Assembly: GCA_000961765.1 (NCBI GenBank)
Contig: LADT01000054.1
Coordinates: forward strand, 16,579-80,578
Length of the DNA stretch: 64,000 bases
Source of the DNA: Clostridiaceae bacterium BRH_c20a
Lineage (GTDB): Bacteria > Bacillota > Peptococcia > Peptococcales > BICA1-8
Direction: 5' to 3'
Under the pieces are notes generated by a model. The model saw only the letters and a list, made by a program, of their open reading frames with translations. It was not told the DNA's origin and ran no database searches. Positions 36,028 through 44,226 of this stretch are shown one piece after another. Position numbers and translations under genes: made by a program. Numbering within the stretch: position 1 is the first letter of the stretch; each line of letters begins with the position of its first letter.

Positions 36028-36791
36028 ATGTAGCTAGCGAAGAAATATCTTCTACTGTACAAGAACTAGCTACTGGAGCTAATGAACAGAGTCAACAGGT
36101 AGCTGAAATTGCTCAAACAGTGGACGATATGGTTAAAAATATTCAGAATATTAATAACAGATTAAAGATATTAAATAGCTCAACAGAAAAAGTAATGGAA
36201 GAAGCGGAAGCCGGTAATATTACGGTTAATCAGAATATTAATGTCATGAAGGACATAGCTGTTTTTTCACAAACTGTTGGTAGTTCTGTTAAAACATTAG
36301 AGGAAGATGCTAAAGAGATTGCCCAGATATTAAATTTAATAAATGGTGTTGCAGAGCAAACAAATTTGTTGGCATTGAATGCTACCATTGAGGCTGCACG
36401 AGCTGGGGAAGCAGGGAAGGGTTTTGCAGCTGTAGCTGAGGAAATAAGAAAGCTTGCTGAGCAATCACGAAAAGCTACTGACAATATTAAAATTCTAATA
36501 GAGAAAACCCAAGGAAATACCACAAACGCTGTAAAACTTATGGATAATGCGGAAATAGAGATAACAAAAGGTATTGAAGTATCGGAAAAAACAAGTTCAA
36601 GCCAGCAAATAGGAGCTACTATTCAGGAACTATCTGCAGTAGTTGAAGAATTTGCAGCAGGAACTCAAGAAGCGGCAAGCGCTACAGAACAACAGAGCCA
36701 AGGAACAAGGCAAATTGTAAGTGCAATCGGGAATATATCCATAGCTAGTAAAGATTTGGCTAGTTTGACAAAGGAATTTAAAACTAATTAG
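36012..36791 (+). pseudogene. MCP signalling-domain relic without sensor
   Basis: An open frame of about 260 codons encodes only the cytosolic hairpin of a receptor: [23 protein letters not shown], the tip [40 protein letters not shown], and the return helix. There is no sensor, membrane segment, HAMP or start codon with a ribosome site; the first in-frame ATG (36120) is internal. A short in-frame deletion-like gap may exist near [17 protein letters not shown]. The frame stays open for 34 codons past the TAG. It is fused to the cheW relic by deletion. Confidence 0.8.
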
Positions 36792-36936
36792 AAGGATAAT
36801 AATTGGACAAATAGTTTGAATGTACCAACCAGCTTTAATAGATTAGCAAAAATACCTGAAGAACTGGAAGCTCGAATTATGAGTGTTGATGATTAATAAT
36901 ATAAGGCTTTAAAGAAAGTAATGTGAGGTTAGTAAC

Positions 36937-39900
36937 GTGAATAACAAATTTTTAAGACAGAAGCAAAAAACTATAGTGGTCTTTACTTTGATTTTATTGA
37001 GCTTATTCTTATCAAATTACGTATATGCAGAGGATATTAAAGAGCAAAAAAATGTTTTAATAATTAATTCATACCATCAGGGATTCACCTGGTCCAAAGA
37101 TGTAACTGATGGGATTATCGATACCTTTAAGAAAAGTGGCGGCAATTTTTCTACTTTTATTGAATATATGGATTGGAAAAACTACCCGACCGAGGAGAAT
37201 ATAAGATATCTTCACGATTATTTAAAATATAAATATCAAAACAAGGGTATCGATATGCTTATTGCCAGTGATGATGCAGCCCTCAAATTTGTATTGGAGA
37301 ATAGAGAGAATATTTTTTCGAATGTGCCGGTTGTTTTTTGTGGGATAAACCAAAATGGTGTAGCGCAAATTACAAAGGGATACAAAAATGTTACAGGTGT
37401 TCTTGAGGAAATTGACCCAACAGATACTATAAAAATGGCCTTATCTATAAATCCTTCATTAAAGAATGTATATATACTATTTGATAATTCAGAAAGTGGA
37501 ATATCTGCAGGTGAACTTGTTGTTAATAAAATTAAATCTATGAATGCAAATTTGAATACTATCTCTTTAAATGACCTGTCTTATAATGAATTAATCAGGA
37601 ATGCAGGAAGTTATGATAAGGATAGTATTATTCTTGCCACTACTTATTATAGTGATGGTAATGGTAAAATAGTTGAATTCGAAAGTGCGTCAAGGGAAAT
37701 CAGCAAAAATAGCAGTGTTCCGGTATACCATTTATATGACCTGGGCTTAAATAATGGTGCCTTTGGTGGAGTTATGACAGGTGGGAAAATTCATGGAGAA
37801 AGTGCAGCAAATCTGGCTATTCGTATACTTAATGGAGAAAATATTGATAATATTCCCGTTATACCCCCAAAAACTACCCAAAAGGTTTTTGATTTTCAGC
37901 AGTTACAAAGGTTTAATATATCATTAGATGAGATCCCCATAGATAGCGAAATAATCAATAAGCCTTTTTCATTTTATGAGACATATAAAACCATTGTCCA
38001 GAGTGTTTTAGCTGTTTTTATCATATTGATAACTTTTGTTTGTATCCAGCAATTTTATATTTTAAAAATAAAGAGGCTGAAAAAAAACATTTTGGACAGT
38101 CATGAGGAGCTTACACAGATATATGAAGAATTAGCAGCATCTGATGAAGAGTTGAAACAGCAATTTGACGAAATTTCTAATGTACAGGAAAGATTATACA
38201 AGAGTGAAGAAAGATTTAGGATCGCAACAGATGGTTCTAGTGCAATAATATGGGATTTAGATATGGCAAATATGCAATATCATTTTTCTGATAGATGGTA
38301 TGAATTATTTGGTTATGAAAAAGGTGAAATAGATGAAGCCAATGGTGGATGGAAGACTATTATTCACCCCGATGATGCAATAGAAGCGGATAAAGCAAGG
38401 AAATTGCATCTTGAAGGTAAAACACCCTTTTACAATTGTGAATATAGAATGAGAACGAAAAACGGTCAATATAAATGGCTCAATGTGCGGGGCAAGGTTT
38501 TGCAGGATCACAATGGCAAAAATATTAGATTTGCAGGATCATTGATTGATATAACAGAAAAAAAGGAATATGAAACAAAACTACAAGAAAATTATCAAGA
38601 ACTTGAAGCAACCTATGAGGAACTAACGGCTACCCAAGAAGAATTAAGACAACAGTATGATGAAATATTGGCAAACCATGAAAAGATCAAGGTAACCGAA
38701 GAAAGGCTTACATATCTAGCATATCATGATTCTCTAACAGGTCTGCCCAATAAACTGTCATTATATGAAAATTCATACAAGGATATTTTCCTTCCCCAAA
38801 AAGATAAAGCAGCATTACTTTTTATTGATATGGATCATTTTAAGTATATTAATGATTCAATGGGACATGCCTTTGGGGACCAATTAATAATCCAAGTAAG
38901 TGAAAGACTAACCTCGCTGCTAAAAGATTGCTGCTCTATTTATAGACTAAGTGGTGATGAGCTCATAGTCATAATGGAAAATATTAAAGGGAAAGAAGAT
39001 GCAGAAGTATTTGCTTCTCATATTCTTGCTGGCTTTAAGGAAGAATTTAATGTTTTGAATAGTGTGCTGCATATTAGTTTGAGTATTGGAATTACTATTT
39101 ATCCTGAACATGGCATAAACATTGAAGAATTGCTCAAATATGCTGACTTGGCTATGTATAGGGCAAAAGAGACAGGTAGAAAAAGATATGTTGTATATAA
39201 TCAGCTGATGAATGAAGTCTTTACTGAACGGCTGAATATAGAAAAGCACTTACATACAGCGTTAGAGAAAAATGAATTTGAGATATATTACCAACCCCAG
39301 TTGGATTTAAAGTCAAAGAAGATAACAGGAATTGAAGCTCTATTACGGTGGAAAAGTCCGGAATTAGGCTTAGTTTCTCCATTAAAATTTATTAAGATAG
39401 CGGAGGATACTCACTTAATAATACCGTTGGGAAATTGGGTCTTAAAAAATGCATGTGATTTTCTAAAAAATCTGCATAAAAAGGGCTGCAAGGATTTATC
39501 TGTTTCAGTCAATATCTCTATCTTACAGCTTTTACAGACAGATTTTGGTAATATGGTCATTGATACCCTGGAGTTCTATGGGCTTGAACCTAAATATCTG
39601 GAATTGGAGATTACAGAGTCAATAGTAATAGAATCCTTTGAGAACATGGGCTTAATACTAGAAAAGCTAAATGGACAGGGAATAAGGATTGCCCTTGATG
39701 ATTTTGGTAAGGGTTATTCTTCTTTAAGCTACTTAAAACAGTTACCCATATCAACTTTGAAAATTGACAAATCCTTTATTGATAATATTTCTAATGAAAG
39801 TAATAACAATACCTTAACAAGACATATTCTGGCCATGGGTAAAAGCATGGGAATGTGTGTGGTAGCAGAAGGAGTAGAAAGCGAAGAGCAATTAGAGTAT

Positions 39901-39993
39901 TTAACTAAGCATGGATGTCATAAGATTCAGGGATACTTGTATAGCGAACCACTCCCTGAAGCAGAGTTAAACAAGCTGCTGGAAATTAGATAA
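36937..39993 (+). CDS. Periplasmic-sensor PAS-GGDEF-EAL protein
   Basis: A 1018-residue protein: signal anchor (~8-30), an ABC-substrate-binding-like sensor (~38-330, NVLIINSYHQGFTWSKDVTDGI), TM (~350-375), coiled coil, PAS (~425-545), a second coiled coil, GGDEF (~590-745) and EAL (~760-1010). The GGDEF active site reads SGDEL, so it is probably inactive and may only bind GTP or c-di-GMP. EAL residues look complete: EALLRW, LELEITES, DDFGKGYSSL, KIDKSFI, VAEGVE. It should therefore act as a c-di-GMP phosphodiesterase. GTG 36937 has GAGG upstream. Confidence 0.88.
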   Translation: MNNKFLRQKQKTIVVFTLILLSLFLSNYVYAEDIKEQKNVLIINSYHQGFTWSKDVTDGIIDTFKKSGGNFSTFIEYMDWKNYPTEENIRYLHDYLKYKYQNKGIDMLIASDDAALKFVLENRENIFSNVPVVFCGINQNGVAQITKGYKNVTGVLEEIDPTDTIKMALSINPSLKNVYILFDNSESGISAGELVVNKIKSMNANLNTISLNDLSYNELIRNAGSYDKDSIILATTYYSDGNGKIVEFESASREISKNSSVPVYHLYDLGLNNGAFGGVMTGGKIHGESAANLAIRILNGENIDNIPVIPPKTTQKVFDFQQLQRFNISLDEIPIDSEIINKPFSFYETYKTIVQSVLAVFIILITFVCIQQFYILKIKRLKKNILDSHEELTQIYEELAASDEELKQQFDEISNVQERLYKSEERFRIATDGSSAIIWDLDMANMQYHFSDRWYELFGYEKGEIDEANGGWKTIIHPDDAIEADKARKLHLEGKTPFYNCEYRMRTKNGQYKWLNVRGKVLQDHNGKNIRFAGSLIDITEKKEYETKLQENYQELEATYEELTATQEELRQQYDEILANHEKIKVTEERLTYLAYHDSLTGLPNKLSLYENSYKDIFLPQKDKAALLFIDMDHFKYINDSMGHAFGDQLIIQVSERLTSLLKDCCSIYRLSGDELIVIMENIKGKEDAEVFASHILAGFKEEFNVLNSVLHISLSIGITIYPEHGINIEELLKYADLAMYRAKETGRKRYVVYNQLMNEVFTERLNIEKHLHTALEKNEFEIYYQPQLDLKSKKITGIEALLRWKSPELGLVSPLKFIKIAEDTHLIIPLGNWVLKNACDFLKNLHKKGCKDLSVSVNISILQLLQTDFGNMVIDTLEFYGLEPKYLELEITESIVIESFENMGLILEKLNGQGIRIALDDFGKGYSSLSYLKQLPISTLKIDKSFIDNISNESNNNTLTRHILAMGKSMGMCVVAEGVESEEQLEYLTKHGCHKIQGYLYSEPLPEAELNKLLEIR

Positions 39994-40042
39994 GCATGAA
40001 TTATGGATAACGAGTTTTTGCTTCCTAGAATAAAATTAGGAT

Positions 40043-40110
40043 ATTGGTACCTGTTTATAGTGACAAATGCACCTTTCTTTTGACAACTTTAGACAGTTAA
40101 GATGTAATTG
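40043..40110 (+). promoter_or_regulatory. Shared upstream element, copy C
   Basis: ATTGGTAC-N10-TGACAAAT (40061-40068), then CACCTTTCTTTTGACAACTTTAGACAG and TTAAGATG. It is nearly the same as 35762-35827. It lies 54 bases before the MCP ATG at 40164. TTGACA is present but no TATAAT sits 17 bases after it, so the sigma factor is unclear. Confidence 0.6.
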
Positions 40111-40163
40111 AAATAGTCTACAAAAAAACTATTTATAAGTTGAAAAAGAAGGGAAGAAAAGAA

Positions 40164-41852
40164 ATGAAGTTAAAAGTTGGGACAAGGATTATGCTCGGTT
40201 TTAGTTTAATTGTTATTTTGCTGGTAATTGTCGGGACCATTTCGTACTCAAGTTTCAATAGTGTGGAGAAACTTAAAGACAAAATTTTAGAACAAAATTA
40301 TCCCGGTGTCAGGGCAGCAGAGGCTATTCTTAGTGGTCAAGCGAACCAAGGGTTAGGACTACGGGGGTTTTTGTTAACAGGACAAGAGCAGTTTAACGCT
40401 AATTACGAGAGGTATAAAAAGGACTGCGCTGATGCTATTCAAAGATCTGTTGAATTAGCGTATACACCGGAAGCACATGAATTAATAAAAAAAGCAGATG
40501 GATTATCAACGCAGTATGATCAGGTTGGCGACAAAATTATGGCGTTAAAAAAGGAAGGTAAAGATGAAGAAGCTTTCAAGCTAATGGAGAATCAAGCAGC
40601 ACCGCTCATGGATCAAACTAGATTAGCGGTAAATGAAATTATTAATCTTAAAGAAAAGCAAATGGGTGAAATGTCTGAACAAATTGATACAAGTATATCC
40701 AGAGCAATGCTAATTATATTAATAATGACTGGCGCATCTTTTGTATTATCAATACTAATATCCGTTGTCACCGGCAGGAGTATTACAAAGCCTGTGGCAC
40801 AGATTGCTGAGGTTACCCAGCAGGTTGCTCAAGGAGACCTGACGAAATCTATAACCCATATTGGAAACGATGAACTAGGAGATCTGGCAAAAACATTCAA
40901 CAATATGGTTATGGATCTAAGAAGTGTAGTTAGGCAAATAATTGACGCTTCCCACCAACTAGCGGCTGCAAGTGAAGAATTGTCATCTTCTTCAGAGGAA
41001 ACTGCTGCAGCAGCAGAGCAGGTTGCCAAAACTATTAATGATGTTGCTTCAGGTGCAACTGCACAGACAAAAAGTGTAAACGAGGCTTCCGCCGTATTAG
41101 ATCAACTTTCACTAGGAGTCAAACAGGTAGCCGAAAATGCAATGGCAGTAAATAATTCCTCAAATAAGGCCCGGAATGCCGCTGTTTCAGGGCAGGAGGA
41201 TGCCTCCCTAGCTACTGAAAAAATGGAGCAAGTACAGAAGTCTTCCGCGGCAGCAGCACAAACTATCGAAGAATTGCGGATGGGCTCTGAAAAGATAGGT
41301 GAAATTGTAGATGTTATTAAAGGGATTGCGGGTCAGACTAATTTACTTGCCTTAAATGCGGCTATTGAAGCGGCGCGGGCCGGGGAACAGGGAAGGGGCT
41401 TTGCCGTTGTTGCTGAGGAAGTGCGGAAATTAGCAGAAGAATCAAGAACATCTGCAGATACTATTGCTAAATTAATTAATAATATTCAGATTGGTACAGC
41501 TAAAGCAGTTGAAGCAATGAATAGCGGAGCCACTGAAGTTGAAGAGGGCGTCAGAACTGTACAGAAATCAATGGATGCCTTTACAATGATAAATAAAGAA
41601 ATCCTAGGAGTCTCAGAACAGGTTGAGCAGGTCTCTGCTGCCAGCCAGCAGATGGCCGCCGGAAGTGGTCAGGTTGTAATGTCAATGAAAAATATAGAAA
41701 AAATATCCGGTCAAATGGACGCAGGGGCTCAGGAGGTCGCGGCATCAATAGAGGAACAGACAGCTTCCATGGAGGCAGTCGCTTCTCAGGCAGAAGAATT
41801 AGCAAAACTCGCTGAACAATTACAATCAACCGTAGCTAAATTCCAGGTTTAG
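40164..41852 (+). CDS. Methyl-accepting chemotaxis protein
   Basis: A 562-residue receptor: TM1 (~5-27), extracytoplasmic helical-bundle sensor (~30-180; [14 protein letters not shown] is the CHASE3/4HB-like turn), TM2 (~182-204), HAMP ([24 protein letters not shown]) and the signalling hairpin with tip [23 protein letters not shown] 40164 is preferred; the frame is open to a TTG at 40140 but GAAGGGAAG fits the ATG better. It is paired with cheW 35 bases downstream. Confidence 0.92.
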   Translation: MKLKVGTRIMLGFSLIVILLVIVGTISYSSFNSVEKLKDKILEQNYPGVRAAEAILSGQANQGLGLRGFLLTGQEQFNANYERYKKDCADAIQRSVELAYTPEAHELIKKADGLSTQYDQVGDKIMALKKEGKDEEAFKLMENQAAPLMDQTRLAVNEIINLKEKQMGEMSEQIDTSISRAMLIILIMTGASFVLSILISVVTGRSITKPVAQIAEVTQQVAQGDLTKSITHIGNDELGDLAKTFNNMVMDLRSVVRQIIDASHQLAAASEELSSSSEETAAAAEQVAKTINDVASGATAQTKSVNEASAVLDQLSLGVKQVAENAMAVNNSSNKARNAAVSGQEDASLATEKMEQVQKSSAAAAQTIEELRMGSEKIGEIVDVIKGIAGQTNLLALNAAIEAARAGEQGRGFAVVAEEVRKLAEESRTSADTIAKLINNIQIGTAKAVEAMNSGATEVEEGVRTVQKSMDAFTMINKEILGVSEQVEQVSAASQQMAAGSGQVVMSMKNIEKISGQMDAGAQEVAASIEEQTASMEAVASQAEELAKLAEQLQSTVAKFQV

Positions 41853-41887
41853 AGTAAGATATTAAAACTTTTTATTAGGAGGCATTT

Positions 41888-42355
41888 ATGCAGGTTGTAG
41901 TTTTTAAAATTGGCAAAGAGGAATATGGCGTCGATATTCAGAGAGTACAGGAAATTGTTTTAGATCAGAAAAGGACAAAACTGCCTAATTTTGCTGAGTA
42001 TATGGAAGGGGTTATTAACCTGAGGGGTATCATTATCCCAGTTCTTAATTTGGCAATAAAGTTTAATCTCGTGGCAGGAGAAGATGCAAAGTCAACGAGG
42101 TTAATAGTACTTAATCTCGAAGACGATAAAAAAATAGCCATTATAGCCGATGAAGTTACGGAAGTACTTACAATCACGGAACAGGAAATTGAAAACATAG
42201 ATAACTTTACTCAAACAACAAATAAGCACTGTATATCGGGTATTGCAAAATTAAAGGATAAGTTAGTTATCCTTCTTGAAGTAGGCTCTATAGTGGATGC
42301 AGAAGAACTTCCCAAGATAGACCTGGAATTATTAGAGTCAAAAACTGCAAAGTGA
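41888..42355 (+). CDS. cheW: Chemotaxis adaptor CheW
   Basis: A 155-residue CheW domain: VFKIGKEEYGVDIQRVQEIV, LPNFAEYMEGVINLRGIIIPVLNLAIKF and AIIADEVTEVLTI. It starts behind AGGAGG. Its first 14 codons and ribosome site were copied at 35974, the relic. It probably couples the preceding MCP to the CheA encoded at 17.6 kb or elsewhere in the genome. Confidence 0.93.
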   Translation: MQVVVFKIGKEEYGVDIQRVQEIVLDQKRTKLPNFAEYMEGVINLRGIIIPVLNLAIKFNLVAGEDAKSTRLIVLNLEDDKKIAIIADEVTEVLTITEQEIENIDNFTQTTNKHCISGIAKLKDKLVILLEVGSIVDAEELPKIDLELLESKTAK

Positions 42356-42402
42356 ATTTCAGGATGCCCTACTTGTAGTATAAATTAAAATTACTATAAG
42401 GC

Positions 42403-42445
42403 AAAGCTTACATTAGGTGGGATAATCCCATCTAATGTAAGCTTT
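42403..42445 (+). terminator. Long hairpin after the second cheW
   Basis: AAAGCTTACATTAG(G/A)TGGGA pairs with TCCCATCTAATGTAAGCTTT around two to three bases, a nearly perfect 20-bp stem. The T-run after it is weak, so it may end or stabilise the mcp-cheW message. Confidence 0.6.
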
Positions 42446-42503
42446 AAGCTAATTTACTAGTTTAACACTAGATGCTGTCATTAACTATCTAAGGGGTGTT
42501 AAA

Positions 42504-42605
42504 ATGGAAATATTATCAGAAAAAGAAATTGAAGAAATTTTAAGGGAATTAAAAATAGTGTATGCAGAGTTAACAAAAGCTGAGATTGAAGAAGGCGAGA
42601 AATGA
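42504..42605 (+). CDS. Small ORF, 33 residues, acidic helical peptide
   Basis: ATG 42504 lies behind AAGGGGTG and encodes MEILSEKEIEEILRELKIVY... ending EIEEGEK, a strongly helical, acidic peptide. The composition looks real rather than random, but it is short and I recognise no family. Its last four codons overlap the 5' strand of a degraded c-di-GMP-type aptamer, so translation and RNA folding would compete. It could be a leader peptide or the relic of a longer gene. Confidence 0.4.
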   Translation: MEILSEKEIEEILRELKIVYAELTKAEIEEGEK

Positions 42606-42680
42606 TTTATACAGAAAGAGATGAAATCACAAAGGCAGGGGTCTAAGGATTAAGCTGTAATTACCAGACTGCCGGAGTGA
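42594..42680 (+). ncRNA. Degraded or variant c-di-GMP-I riboswitch-like RNA
   Basis: The 3' half is almost that of the riboswitch at 16.45 kb: CACAAAG, GGGGTCTAAGGATTAAGCTGTAATTACCAGACTGCCGGAGTG (in parts), then the same TACCGGTAACC terminator. The 5' half departs: GGCGAGAAATG replaces GGCAAACC, and a TGATTT/AAATCA stem with a 15-base loop replaces the short hairpin. Ligand binding is doubtful. It precedes the BenE-type carrier by about 210 bases. Confidence 0.6.
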
Positions 42681-42703
42681 AAAATAGATATTAATGCTTA
42701 CCG

Positions 42704-42726
42704 GTAACCTTTTTGGTTACTTTTTT
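42704..42726 (+). terminator. Terminator of the riboswitch-like RNA
   Basis: GTAACC (42704-42709) pairs with GGTTAC (42715-42720), followed by six T. It is the same hairpin core as in the expression platform at 16552. Confidence 0.75.
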
Positions 42727-42777
42727 AGTACTATGCCAAAAAAGTATTAAATTTTACCTAGAATATCGATAAAACAA

Positions 42778-42817
42778 TTCCATATGACCAGTTTAATGCC
42801 AATTAAGCCGATTAATC
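42778..42817 (+). pseudogene. 40-base relic of the haem-kinase sensor gene
   Basis: These bases match 30026-30065 in the DUF3365 kinase with three mismatches in 40 (the part coding for FHMTSLMPINPIN). Flanks do not match. It is a leftover of a second kinase copy or of a rearrangement between the two signalling clusters. Confidence 0.7.
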
Positions 42818-42890
42818 TACTTAATTTCGGTGTAAAGGTGTATAATGTTTAAATAATAAAAAGTATTATATAAATAGAGGAGAATTAAGC

Positions 42891-44102
42891 ATGAACATAA
42901 TTGGAGAGCTTCTAGGCAGAAGGGGAGAAACTTATCCCTTTAGAGATTTGAATTATAAGAACATTACTGCAGGGTTTATATGTGGGTTATTAGCGGTAAC
43001 AGGTCCGCCAGCCCTTATTTTAGAAGCTGCAGCAAATGGCAATTTTACAACTACCCAGACTATCCTTTGGATGTTTTCCGTTTATGTATTTGGTGGCCTT
43101 TATAGTATCCTTATTCCACTATATTACCGAATGCCTATAGTTGGTGCCCATACTATTACTGGGGTCGCTTTTTTAGTAACAGTTACCTCAAAATTTACCT
43201 ATTATGAGCTAATAGGTGCATATATTTTTTCAGGTATATTAATTCTTACTATTGGCTATTTTGGTGTATTTTCAAAATTAATGGGCTATGTACCCAAACA
43301 GATCATTGCGGCAATGTTAGCGGGAATGATCATGAAGTATATGATTAATTTTGCGCTTTCTATTAGCGTCCTGCCGGTGATTGGTGGAGTATCTTTAGTG
43401 GTCTTTTTTATTTTTAGCAAATGGAATAAACGGATACCCCCTATAGTTGCCGCCATTTTTACAGCATTTATTTTATTGCTTTTAACACAGCCACTAAATA
43501 GTAATGGACTGACAGCAGCTTTTATTTTTCCACATATTCAACTTCCTGAATTTAGCTTACTTAGCTTTGTTTCTGTTTCCATTCCCCTAGCTCTACTCAT
43601 TTTAAGTAATGATGCAGCTGTGGGAGTAAGTGCATTAGAACAAAATGACTATAATCCGCCCGTAAATCAAATTGTTTCCTGGAGTGGGTTTTTTTCTATT
43701 ATTACAAGTTTTTTTGGTGGACAATCTGCAAATATCGCCGGGATGATGACAGCCATTTGTTCTGATAAAGAGGCAGGACCAAAGGAAAAAAGGTATATGG
43801 GGGCTGTTGTCCTAGGAATTATACTTATTTTATTCGGCTTATTTGCGTGGAAACTAGTGCCATTTATTCAGACCTTGCCACAAACATTTGTCTCCATCCT
43901 TGTTGGATTTGCCCTTCTAGGTGTGTTTGCAAATAGTCTGCAGCTTAGCTTTTCCAACCCAATTATGAAAACTAGTGTGGCATTTACTTTTATTATAGCC
44001 GTATCAAACCTTACGATTTTTAGTATCAGTGCTCCCGTCTGGTCATTGTTAATCGGTACATTTATTGCTCGATGTATTGAAAATCAGAAGAGTACTTTAT
44101 AA
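42891..44102 (+). CDS. BenE family (benzoate/H+ symporter-like) carrier
   Basis: A 403-residue protein with about 11-12 membrane segments. The N-terminal DLNYKNITAGFICGLLAVTGPPALILEAA, the GAHTITGVAFL loop and the SNDAAVGVSALEQNDYNPPVNQIVSWSGFFSIITSFFGG block fit the BenE family within the wider NCS2/sulfate-permease-like fold. The substrate need not be benzoate. GAGGAG precedes the ATG. It heads a cluster of a second carrier and three amide-bond hydrolases, so an aromatic or acyl amino acid is possible. Confidence 0.75.
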   Translation: MNIIGELLGRRGETYPFRDLNYKNITAGFICGLLAVTGPPALILEAAANGNFTTTQTILWMFSVYVFGGLYSILIPLYYRMPIVGAHTITGVAFLVTVTSKFTYYELIGAYIFSGILILTIGYFGVFSKLMGYVPKQIIAAMLAGMIMKYMINFALSISVLPVIGGVSLVVFFIFSKWNKRIPPIVAAIFTAFILLLLTQPLNSNGLTAAFIFPHIQLPEFSLLSFVSVSIPLALLILSNDAAVGVSALEQNDYNPPVNQIVSWSGFFSIITSFFGGQSANIAGMMTAICSDKEAGPKEKRYMGAVVLGIILILFGLFAWKLVPFIQTLPQTFVSILVGFALLGVFANSLQLSFSNPIMKTSVAFTFIIAVSNLTIFSISAPVWSLLIGTFIARCIENQKSTL

Positions 44103-44133
44103 ATTAGATTAAAAATATTAATTTAAATTTGTG

Positions 44134-44163
44134 AGATCTAACATAATGTTAGGTCTTTTTTTA
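44134..44163 (+). terminator. Intrinsic terminator after the BenE-type gene
   Basis: AGATCTAACA pairs with TGTTAGGTCT (one G-T pair) and is followed by seven T. It separates the BenE-type gene from the next carrier, so the two may be transcribed separately or by read-through. Confidence 0.75.
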
Positions 44164-44226
44164 ATATACATTACTAAGCGGTCCTTTTAAGTAATTCTCA
44201 TTTTTAATCAAAGGAGAGTGTTATGA

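Noticed and set aside
36120..36791. Start of a functional short cytosolic MCP at ATG 36120
   Set aside because: No ribosome site precedes this ATG and the coding pattern continues unbroken upstream to the cheW junction, so it is better seen as a relic.
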